Made by a program: the position numbers and the translations under genes | Part shown: in pieces, positions 1 to 4,967 of the stretch | How the letters are laid out: each line of letters starts with the position of its first letter | Position numbering within the stretch: position 1 is the first letter of the stretch | The notes under the pieces: model-generated | Seen by the model: the letters and a program-made list of their open reading frames with translations, nothing else | The model's database searches: none | Told to the model about the DNA's origin: nothing | DNA from: Candidatus Acetothermia bacterium | GTDB taxonomy: Bacteria; Bipolaricaulota; Bipolaricaulia; RBG-16-55-9; DRXL01 | Assembly (NCBI GenBank): GCA_028275205.1 | Contig: JAPWVB010000065.1 | Location: 1 to 6,683, forward strand | Direction of reading: 5' to 3' | Length of the DNA stretch: 6,683 nucleotides

Positions 1-14
1 TATGATAAGATGCT

Positions 15-965
15 ATGGCCGAGATCTTTCTGACGGGGGCGACGGGGTTTGTGGGGCGCCATCTGGTGCCGGCGTTGCTCGGCGATGGTCATCATGTGCG
101 GGTTCTCGTGCGCTCGGCTGAGAAAGCTCAGTCACTGCGAGGGCTTGGCTGCGAGGTCGTCGTGGGGGACCTTGCAGGGCCAGACTTCGTCTGGACTGTA
201 CACCTTGCCGCCGCAGGCGGCACGGCGAACGGTCCAGGCGCAGCCTGGCCAGAGATCATCATTCACTTGGCCGCGGTGCATCGAGGGCCAAGAGATTTGA
301 TCTATCGGACCAACGTCGAAGGGACAGCGCAGCTCCTCCAAGCCGCCCAGAGCGCAAGAAAGATTCTCTATCTCAGCACGGTGACGGCGACAGAGAATCC
401 CGCGTGGCCCTATGCGCACTCTGTGTGGCTTGCCGAACGAGCGATCCGACAGAGTTCTCTGAATTACACGATCTTGCGCTGCTCGGTGATCATCGGTCCG
501 GGGGATCCATTCTTAGGGGGGCTTGTGGCTCTGGCCCAGCGGTGGCCGGTCATGCCCATCATTGGCTCTGGGAAGACGCGGTTTCAGCCGATCTCGGTGC
601 ACGACGTCGTGCGATGCATTTGCAGAGCGATCTCTGACCCCAAATACGATAATAGAACGCTGGCGCTTGGGGGGCCGGAGATCCTCTCGTATGAGGAGAT
701 CGTGGACGCAGTCTTGGAGGCGCTTGGGATCTCCAAGCGCAAGGTGCATCTGCCGCGGCGAGCGATGCGCACTGTCGTGCGCTGGCTTGAGCGGATGGGA
801 GTCCAGACGCCCTTTGCCCCTGCCCACTTTCTCTCTCGCGATCATCTGGGGCAGAGCCCAACGGTCATCGAGGACGAGTTTGGCTTTCGTCCCCAGACGC
901 TGCGCGAGGTGCTTGACCAGACTTCGTCTGGACTGTTCGTCGTGCCGCCTTCGGCGGCACGATGA
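15..965 (+). CDS. NAD(P)-binding SDR-family (epimerase/NDUFA9-like) protein carrying two palindromic-element insertions
   Basis: A 316-residue protein starting at the ATG that gives the canonical N-terminal Rossmann strand and the dinucleotide-binding loop TGATGFVG (residues 7-14). Further extended-SDR landmarks are GDL (51-53), IIHLAAVH (82-89), NVEGT (100-104), YLST (119-122), YTILR (151-155), IIGPGDP (159-165) and ISVHDVV (193-199). Such proteins act on nucleotide sugars or lipids, or are non-catalytic NAD(P)-binding proteins; the substrate cannot be told. The usual catalytic YxxxK reads YAHSV (133-137), so the lysine is absent, as in some atypical SDRs. Residues 56-78 are encoded exactly by repeat copy A, just before the HLAA strand. 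From about residue 301 to the stop, the protein is encoded by repeat copy B, giving a tail (SSGLFVVPPSAAR) unlike a normal family C-terminus. Only 14 bp of upstream sequence is visible, so promoter and upstream neighbour are unknown. Family assignment is firm; specific function is not. Confidence 0.85.
   Translation: MAEIFLTGATGFVGRHLVPALLGDGHHVRVLVRSAEKAQSLRGLGCEVVVGDLAGPDFVWTVHLAAAGGTANGPGAAWPEIIIHLAAVHRGPRDLIYRTNVEGTAQLLQAAQSARKILYLSTVTATENPAWPYAHSVWLAERAIRQSSLNYTILRCSVIIGPGDPFLGGLVALAQRWPVMPIIGSGKTRFQPISVHDVVRCICRAISDPKYDNRTLALGGPEILSYEEIVDAVLEALGISKRKVHLPRRAMRTVVRWLERMGVQTPFAPAHFLSRDHLGQSPTVIEDEFGFRPQTLREVLDQTSSGLFVVPPSAAR
180..248 (-). repeat. Mosaic palindromic element, copy A (in-frame, inside SDR gene)
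   Basis: A 69 bp unit made of three hairpins: CCAGAC/GTCTGG (180-194, loop TTC), TGCCGCC/GGCGGCA (206-222, loop GCA) and CCAGGC/GCCTGG (234-248, loop GCA). The end segments also pair with each other (GGACTGT at 193-199 with ACGGTCC at 229-235, one G·T), so the ends are terminal inverted repeats. On the minus strand it aligns with copies B (plus) and C (minus), so it lies antisense to its host gene. It is exactly 23 codons in phase 0 and adds residues 56-78. The heptamer GGCCAGA spans the left boundary (178-184) and recurs at the right boundary (247-253), 69 bp apart. Removing one repeat unit would restore an open frame reading GDLAG-PEIIIHLAA. That is shorter than most relatives, so some host sequence may also have been lost. 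Confidence 0.85.
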
Positions 966-1034
966 CAAGCTTCGCTTGATGTTCATCTTCGCCAGCCATG
1001 GCTGGCGAAGGCGTACAGTCCAGGCGAAGCCTGG
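917..1034 (+). repeat. Mosaic palindromic element, copy B (gene end and intergenic)
   Basis: A 118 bp unit, the longest copy. Terminal inverted repeats are CCAGACTTCGTCTGGACTGT (917-936) and ACAGTCCAGGCGAAGCCTGG (1015-1034). They are inverse complements except at two positions, which are themselves paired within each hairpin. Internal modules in order: a hairpin with arms CGTGCCGCC/GGCGGCACG and loop TTC (941-961), CAAGC/GCTTG with loop TTC (966-978), and a perfect 24 bp palindrome (987-1010). The left 20 nt are identical to positions 180-199 of copy A. It provides the last residues and the TGA stop (963-965) of the SDR gene and ends 45 bp before the start of the S1 gene. No T-run follows any hairpin, so it does not look like an ordinary intrinsic terminator. 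Confidence 0.85.
987..1010. repeat. Perfect 24 bp palindrome module within copy B
   Basis: Arms CTTCGCCAGCCA and TGGCTGGCGAAG are exact reverse complements, centred on 998/999. This module is absent from copies A and C, so it looks like an extra unit acquired by, or lost from, the other copies. Unlike the other hairpins it has no 3-nt centre. It lies in the transcribed spacer between the SDR stop codon and the S1-domain gene. Confidence 0.85.
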
Positions 1035-1065
1035 TTGCACCGCTCCAGGGAAGTCTGTACTGTAG

Positions 1066-1071
1066 AGGAGG
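1066..1071 (+). promoter_or_regulatory. Strong Shine-Dalgarno site deciding the S1 gene start
   Basis: AGGAGG lies 8 nt before the ATG at 1080, which is ideal spacing. It fixes that ATG as the start in preference to an in-frame TTG at 1035, which abuts the end of repeat copy B and would add 15 residues unlike an S1-domain N-terminus. It is the clearest ribosome binding site I see in the window. Confidence 0.8.
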
Positions 1072-1079
1072 GTGAGACT

Positions 1080-1625
1080 ATGGAGCTCCAGCCGGATGAA
1101 GCGGTCGTCGGTGAGGTCACCGCGATCAAGCCCTATGGGGCGTTCGTGAGGTTGTCCACGGGCGACGTCGGGATGATCCACATCTCGGAGATCGCCACGG
1201 AATACGTGCGGGATATCTCGCAATATCTGTCTGTGGGCCAGAAGGTTGTAGTAAAGATCATCGGGCGCAACGAGGAGGGAAAGTATAATCTATCGCTGAA
1301 GCGGGTCTCGCGGCAGGATCACGACGCCGCGCTCTTCCACAGCGAAGTCGCTGAGGTGAAGAAGGCGCTCGACGAGCGGTTGGCGGCGCTGGAGGAGTCG
1401 GTGAAGGAGCTGGTGGCGCGGCGCAGAAGCCAACCGGAGCGGGAGTCGCTCACCGCTTGGATCGCCAGCGCCAAGAAGGAGAAGCACGAGCTGGAGCGTC
1501 ACCAGCAATGGCGGATGCGCTTCTACGAGCCCGATTGGACGCAGCTTGCAGAGGAAGAGCTTCCCTCTGCTCCCTTCCAAGAGCTGACTGAAGAAATAGA
1601 CGAAGAGAGTGAAGGCCGTGAGTGA
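1080..1625 (+). CDS. S1 RNA-binding domain protein with helical C-terminal tail (YabR/GSP13-like)
   Basis: A 181-residue cytosolic protein. Residues 7-76 form one S1 OB-fold domain: GEVTAIKPYGAFVRL (11-25), GMIHISEIA (31-39), the VGQKVVVKII strand (52-61) and YNLSLKRV (69-76) are the classic S1 positions that contact RNA. The rest is highly charged and helical (about 84-145, rich in Glu, Lys, Arg and Leu), probably coiled coil, and ends in an acidic tail. Single-S1 proteins of this kind (YabR, general stress protein 13) bind RNA or ribosomes; the exact role here is unknown. The start is set by an AGGAGG site. Its 3' end overlaps the Nudix start by 8-17 nt, which implies translational coupling. 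Its 5' spacer consists largely of repeat copy B, so its mRNA leader, if co-transcribed with the SDR gene, would be strongly folded. Confidence 0.85.
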   Translation: MELQPDEAVVGEVTAIKPYGAFVRLSTGDVGMIHISEIATEYVRDISQYLSVGQKVVVKIIGRNEEGKYNLSLKRVSRQDHDAALFHSEVAEVKKALDERLAALEESVKELVARRRSQPERESLTAWIASAKKEKHELERHQQWRMRFYEPDWTQLAEEELPSAPFQELTEEIDEESEGRE

Positions 1626-2151
1626 GAAGTCCCTAACATCGCAGTGGGTATTTACTGGGAAGCTTTTGAAAGTGCGCGTTGATGAAGTAGCGCTCCCTAC
1701 GGGACGACGCGCGACCCGCGAGATCGTCGAGCATCCTGGCGCGGTGGCCATCGTCGCGCTGCGCGGCGAGGGGGAAGAAGAGCAGATCGTGCTCGTTCGA
1801 CAGTTTCGCAAAGCCGTTGAAGAGTCTCTGCTAGAGATTCCCGCGGGGACGCTCGAGCCCAACGAAGAGCCCCTCGCGTGCGCGCAACGCGAACTGCTCG
1901 AGGAGACTGGCTTTGTCGCCCAACGGTGGGAGCACCTGCAGACGTTTTACACCGCTCCGGGCTTCTGTACCGAGAAGATGTGGCTCTATCTTGCGCGGGA
2001 CTTGCGTCCTGCGCCGCACCGCCCAGAGCTCGATGAGCAGATTGAGCTGGGCTTTTATAGCCGCTCGCACGTGAAGGAACTTCTGCAAGCCCAGCAGATT
2101 CGGGACGCCAAGACGCTTGTGGGGCTTCTGTGGTGGCTGTACGCGCTCTAG
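1609..2151 (+). CDS. Nudix hydrolase, ADP-ribose pyrophosphatase type
   Basis: A 180-residue protein predicted to hydrolyse ADP-ribose to AMP and ribose 5-phosphate with Mg2+. The Nudix box GX5EX7REUXEEXGU matches perfectly at residues 80-102 (G80, E86, R94-E95, E98-E99, G101-F102). A proline lies 15 residues after the box (P117, in TAPGFCTEK), a marker used to separate ADP-ribose pyrophosphatases from other Nudix enzymes. LVRQFRKAVEESLLEIPAG (62-80) is also typical of the NudF/YqkG group. The start is a GTG at 1609 inside the S1 gene; a second in-frame GTG at 1618, preceded by GAAGG, is equally plausible and would give 177 residues. No ATG is available upstream of the conserved core. It is tightly coupled to the genes on either side. 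A related sugar nucleotide remains possible as substrate. Confidence 0.9.
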   Translation: MKAVSEKSLTSQWVFTGKLLKVRVDEVALPTGRRATREIVEHPGAVAIVALRGEGEEEQIVLVRQFRKAVEESLLEIPAGTLEPNEEPLACAQRELLEETGFVAQRWEHLQTFYTAPGFCTEKMWLYLARDLRPAPHRPELDEQIELGFYSRSHVKELLQAQQIRDAKTLVGLLWWLYAL

Positions 2152-2155
2152 CGCC

Positions 2156-2941
2156 ATGCGCATCGTCTCCCTAGCCAGCGGCAGCAGTGGCAACTGTACG
2201 CTGATCGTCTCCGAGAATGCTCGGCTGCTCATTGACGTGGGCCTCTCCAAGAGACAGATCTTGCAGAGATTGGAGAAGCTCTTGGGGCCGCGGCCACGCA
2301 TTGATGGGATCTTGATCACCCATGAGCATACGGATCACATCAGTGGGCTGGGGCAGGTCGCACGAGCTTTCCAGTGCCCCATCTACGCGAGCGAGGGCAC
2401 CGCGCCCTTGCTTGAGCCCGCGCTTTCCAGCAGTGAGAAGCTCCTGGCGTTTACGCCAAATCAGATCTTTCAGGTGCGCGATCTTTTCATTGAGCCCTTT
2501 CCCATCCCTCACGACGCTGCCCAGCCCTGCGGCTTTGCCATCGCCGAAGAATCGCTCTTTGCGAGCTTCAACGCGCGTATCGCTGTCGCGACGGATCTAG
2601 GGGTGGTCACCGAGGAGATTCGCCAGCGTCTCTCAGAATGCGATCTCGTCATGCTCGAATCAAATCACGATATTGAGATGTTGCTCAACGGGTGGTATCC
2701 GGAGGATTTGAAGCGACGAATCCTGAGCGACGTGGGGCATCTCTCCAATGAGGCCGCGGCTCAGACTCTACAGTATTTAGCGGAGCGGGGGCGCCTGCGC
2801 ACCGCGGTCTTGATGCATTTGAGCAAAAATAACAATCGTCCGAAGTTGGCGCTAGAGACGGTGCAGAGGCACTTAAATGGCACGGAAGTGGCGGTAGCGA
2901 TAGCTCCGCGCGACCGCATGAGCGCGATCTTCACCGTGTAG
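2156..2941 (+). CDS. MBL-fold metallohydrolase, YycJ/WalJ type
   Basis: A 261-residue metallo-beta-lactamase-fold hydrolase. The metal-binding motif THEHTDH is at residues 55-61 (H56, H58, D60, H61), with probable further ligands H119 (PIPHD), D147 (ATDLG) and H221 (MHLSKNNNRP). The N-terminus MRIVSLASGSSGNCTLI and the GHLSN motif (194-198) are typical of the YycJ/WalJ family. Members are nuclease-like; in Firmicutes they sit next to the WalRK two-component system, which is not visible here. I chose the ATG at 2156, 4 nt after the Nudix stop, because it starts exactly on the family N-terminus. An in-frame GTG at 2117 would add 13 unrelated residues overlapping the Nudix gene. There is no clear Shine-Dalgarno, so reinitiation after the Nudix gene is likely. 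Its 3' end overlaps ftsI, on the opposite strand, by 11 bp. Confidence 0.9.
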   Translation: MRIVSLASGSSGNCTLIVSENARLLIDVGLSKRQILQRLEKLLGPRPRIDGILITHEHTDHISGLGQVARAFQCPIYASEGTAPLLEPALSSSEKLLAFTPNQIFQVRDLFIEPFPIPHDAAQPCGFAIAEESLFASFNARIAVATDLGVVTEEIRQRLSECDLVMLESNHDIEMLLNGWYPEDLKRRILSDVGHLSNEAAAQTLQYLAERGRLRTAVLMHLSKNNNRPKLALETVQRHLNGTEVAVAIAPRDRMSAIFTV

Positions 2942-4628
2942 GAGGGATGCGATCGAGCGCGATGAGCTGCTGCGCGATCTCTTTGAAGATCGGCGCGGCG
3001 GTCTCGCTGCCGTAGTACTCCCGTCCGCCAGGCTCATCGAGCACGATCAAGATCACATAGCGTGGCGCTTCGGCGGGGAAAAACCCCTCAAACGACGCGA
3101 CGTACTTGCCCTTGACGTAGCCTTGGCCGGGCACGGCTTTCTGCGCGGTGCCGGTCTTCGCGGCTATCGTGTAGCCGTCGATCTGGGCGAGGACCCCGGT
3201 GCCGGAGCGGACAGTTTCGATCATCATCTCTGTGAGGGAACGGCAGCTTGTTTCGGAGGCCCAGGCTTCGCCTGGACAAGCTTCGCTTGACGTGCATCGT
3301 GCCGCCGCAGGCGGCACGGCGAATGGTTCAGGCGAAGCCTGGCGCACGATCCGCGGGCGCACAGCCCTCCCCCCATTGGCGATCATAGCTACCCGCGAGG
3401 CGAGCTGGATCGCCGTTACGGAGACGGACTGCCCGATGGCAATTGCACCGATTTCTAGAGCTGACCATGACTGCACCGGGGGCAAATACCCAGAGACTTC
3501 CCCAGGCAGCTCGATCCCCGTCTTCTGCTCAAATCCGTATCGTTTGAGGGCTTGGTAGAGGCGCTCCTCCCCAAGGCGCTGCGCAATGCGAATCATCGCT
3601 GTGTTAATAGAGTTTTTGATGACGTCCTTGGGCGTGACCAGGCCGTACTCTTTACCGTCGGCGTTGCGGAAGGTGTGCGAGGCGATCCTGTACGTTGCGC
3701 TCCCGCTTATCCTCTCATCGAGGGCGATGACGTTGTGCTCCAGCGCGGCAAGCATCGTGAAGATCTTGAACGACGACCCTGGCTCGAACGCCCAGATGAC
3801 CGAGAGATTCTGGCGCTGCTCCGGGCGCGAGCGCTGAAAGTCATTGAGATCGTATCGCTTATCTTGGGCCATAGCCAAGACTTCGCCGGTCCAGGGGTCG
3901 AGCACCAGCGCGAGCCCCGCTTTGGCTTTGTAGCGCTGCACCCCTTTTGTGATCGCTTGCTCAGCGATATGTTGGATGCGGCTGTCTATAGTAAGCGTGA
4001 GATCGCGGCCGGGCTGGCCCGCTTGGATCTGGCGCCGCTCGATCTGGGTGCCGTTGGCCATGCGCACGAAGCTCCAGACTGAATCTCTCCCTTGAAGGTC
4101 TTCATCGAAGAGCAGCTCGATCCCCTCCAAGCCCTTTCCATCGATTCCTGCAAACCCGAGGACGTTGGAGGCAAGGTCGCCGTGAGGATATTGGCGCTTG
4201 CGGTCTTCTATGAGGATCAGGCCGCGGGCGCCGGCGGATCGCGCGGCTTGCTCTAAGCTCTCGGCTTTGTCTGGAGGGATCGCCCGGGCGATCCACGTGA
4301 AGTAGCTTGGGCGATAGAGCTTCTCTCGAACGACTTCCCGTGGGATCTGGAGGTGAGAGGTGAGCAGCTGCTCTAGCAGCTCGGGACGGGTCACATGATA
4401 GTTATCTACAGCGATGGAGATCGCGCGCACGTCTTCCGCGAGCAAAACGCCGTTTCGATCGTAGATGCGCCCGCGAGGGGAGGGGATGGTCACCGTGCCC
4501 TCTTGGAAGCGCGTGGCGAGCGCGCGCCATTGATCCGCTTCGACGAGTTGGAGCTGGGCGAGCCGCCCAGCGAGAATGAGAAAGAACCCTATCAGGCAGA
4601 CGAAGGCTATCGTGAGCCGTCGGGTCAT
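2931..4628 (-). CDS. ftsI: Septal peptidoglycan transpeptidase FtsI (class B PBP) with a palindromic-element insertion
   Basis: A 565-residue class B penicillin-binding protein that cross-links septal peptidoglycan outside the membrane. It has one N-terminal membrane anchor (about 5-25), the PBP-dimer hallmark PRGRIYDRNGVLLAE (51-65) and a C-terminal transpeptidase domain (about 236-555). All active-site motifs are intact: SSFK (nucleophile S285, K288), SIN (340-342) and KTG (491-493). There are no PASTA repeats. Residues 430-456 are encoded by repeat copy C in the same frame as copy B (PFAVPPAAAR here, LFVVPPSAAR there). They lie after GGRAVRPRIVR, where relatives have a variable loop before the helix preceding the KTG strand. 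The start is 3 nt after the ftsL stop, with no good Shine-Dalgarno, so coupling is likely. It could equally be named PbpB/SpoVD-like; its pairing with ftsL favours the division role. Confidence 0.93.
   Translation of the reverse strand: MTRRLTIAFVCLIGFFLILAGRLAQLQLVEADQWRALATRFQEGTVTIPSPRGRIYDRNGVLLAEDVRAISIAVDNYHVTRPELLEQLLTSHLQIPREVVREKLYRPSYFTWIARAIPPDKAESLEQAARSAGARGLILIEDRKRQYPHGDLASNVLGFAGIDGKGLEGIELLFDEDLQGRDSVWSFVRMANGTQIERRQIQAGQPGRDLTLTIDSRIQHIAEQAITKGVQRYKAKAGLALVLDPWTGEVLAMAQDKRYDLNDFQRSRPEQRQNLSVIWAFEPGSSFKIFTMLAALEHNVIALDERISGSATYRIASHTFRNADGKEYGLVTPKDVIKNSINTAMIRIAQRLGEERLYQALKRYGFEQKTGIELPGEVSGYLPPVQSWSALEIGAIAIGQSVSVTAIQLASRVAMIANGGRAVRPRIVRQASPEPFAVPPAAARCTSSEACPGEAWASETSCRSLTEMMIETVRSGTGVLAQIDGYTIAAKTGTAQKAVPGQGYVKGKYVASFEGFFPAEAPRYVILIVLDEPGGREYYGSETAAPIFKEIAQQLIALDRIPPTR
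3261..3342 (-). repeat. Mosaic palindromic element, copy C (inside ftsI)
   Basis: An 82 bp unit. On the plus strand it reads: hairpin CCAGGC/GCCTGG with loop TTC (3261-3275), CAAGC/GCTTG with loop TTC (3277-3289), CGTGCCGCC/GGCGGCACG with loop GCA (3298-3318), and TCAGGC/GCCTGG with loop GAA (3328-3342, outermost pair lost). On the minus strand it aligns with copy B read on the plus strand through the first two hairpins, so it lies sense with respect to ftsI. Position 5 of the end hairpin is G paired with C here but A paired with T in copy B, a compensatory difference. Its length is not a multiple of three (82 = 27 codons + 1), so a short duplication or trimming at the junctions must have kept ftsI in frame. 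No clear target-site duplication is visible. Confidence 0.85.
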
Positions 4629-4631
4629 AGC

Positions 4632-4901
4632 TTACTTTCGCGGAAGTTTCAGGGTCTTGGGAGGGATCTTCTTCATCCCCAAGCGCTCTTTGGCGATCCG
4701 TTCGATGTTCTCCAAAGACCAGGCCCGGATGACCTCAAGCTGGAGACGATCTCGCTTGGCGAGCAGTTCTGCAAGTTCGAGGCGGCTAGCGATGACTTTG
4801 CTCTTAAGATCAGTGATCTGCCAGCCCTGCCAGACGTACCAGATGGCTAGCCCCGCAATGGCGATGATGAGCGCAAGGAACCCCAGCATAGATCTGCCCA
4901 T
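4632..4901 (-). CDS. ftsL: FtsL/DivIC-like cell-division protein
   Basis: An 89-residue bitopic membrane protein with the FtsL plan: a very short cytoplasmic start, one membrane segment (about 6-24), then an extracytoplasmic leucine-rich coiled coil (about 29-62) ending in the motif IERIAKERLGM (66-76) shared by FtsL and septum-formation initiator proteins. FtsL with a DivIC/FtsB partner scaffolds and activates the FtsW-FtsI septal synthase. Placement 3 nt upstream of ftsI supports FtsL rather than FtsB. The ATG at 4901 has no Shine-Dalgarno; an internal ATG (M5) would trim only four residues. A GGAGG exists about 31 nt upstream, too far to serve this start, and an in-frame stop lies between them. 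Confidence 0.8.
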   Translation of the reverse strand: MGRSMLGFLALIIAIAGLAIWYVWQGWQITDLKSKVIASRLELAELLAKRDRLQLEVIRAWSLENIERIAKERLGMKKIPPKTLKLPRK

Positions 4902-4967
4902 ACGAGAGCGAGTCTAGGGTAGTTGAGGGCTTCCTCCAAGGACAATCTTCCGCTCAGCTGTGGAATT
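4902..4967 (-). other. 66 bp spacer between Gx-transporter gene and ftsL
   Basis: This is the only gap of note in the minus-strand block. I see no stem-loop followed by a T-run, and no convincing -35/-10 pair; TTGTCC with TACCCT at 18 nt spacing is too weak to call. A GGAGG occurs in it, but 31 nt from the ftsL ATG. Whether ftsL-ftsI are transcribed with the ApbE module or from a promoter here cannot be decided by reading. Confidence 0.4.

Noticed and set aside
720..740. GCGCTTGG/CCAAGCGC hairpin with loop GATCT
   Set aside because: It lies in conserved coding sequence, lacks the GNA triloop and the end modules of the repeat family, and could be chance.
905..1045. Target-site duplication around copy B
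   Set aside because: The flanks (GTGCTTGA and TTGCACCG) share only TTG at offsets that do not match the element ends; copy C has none that is clear either.
1035..1063. TTGCAC and TACTGT with 17 bp spacing, resembling a sigma-70 promoter for the S1 gene
   Set aside because: Each hexamer matches only about three of six positions, and a start about 7 nt after TACTGT would cut into the AGGAGG ribosome site.
513..1223. Long minus-strand open frame antisense to the SDR and S1 genes
   Set aside because: It has no recognisable domain and runs across two well-supported genes; its openness follows from their codon bias and the GC-rich repeat.
2286..2295. GGCCGCGGCC palindrome
   Set aside because: A 10 bp GC-only palindrome in coding sequence is expected by chance at this GC content.
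180..3342. CRISPR array
   Set aside because: The repeats are three dispersed, variable-length palindromes in and between genes, with no regular spacers and no cas genes.
3884..3900. AAGACTTCGCCGGTCCAGG, resembling a degraded repeat end
   Set aside because: It encodes the conserved FtsI segment DPWTGEVLA, and the palindrome pairing is absent.
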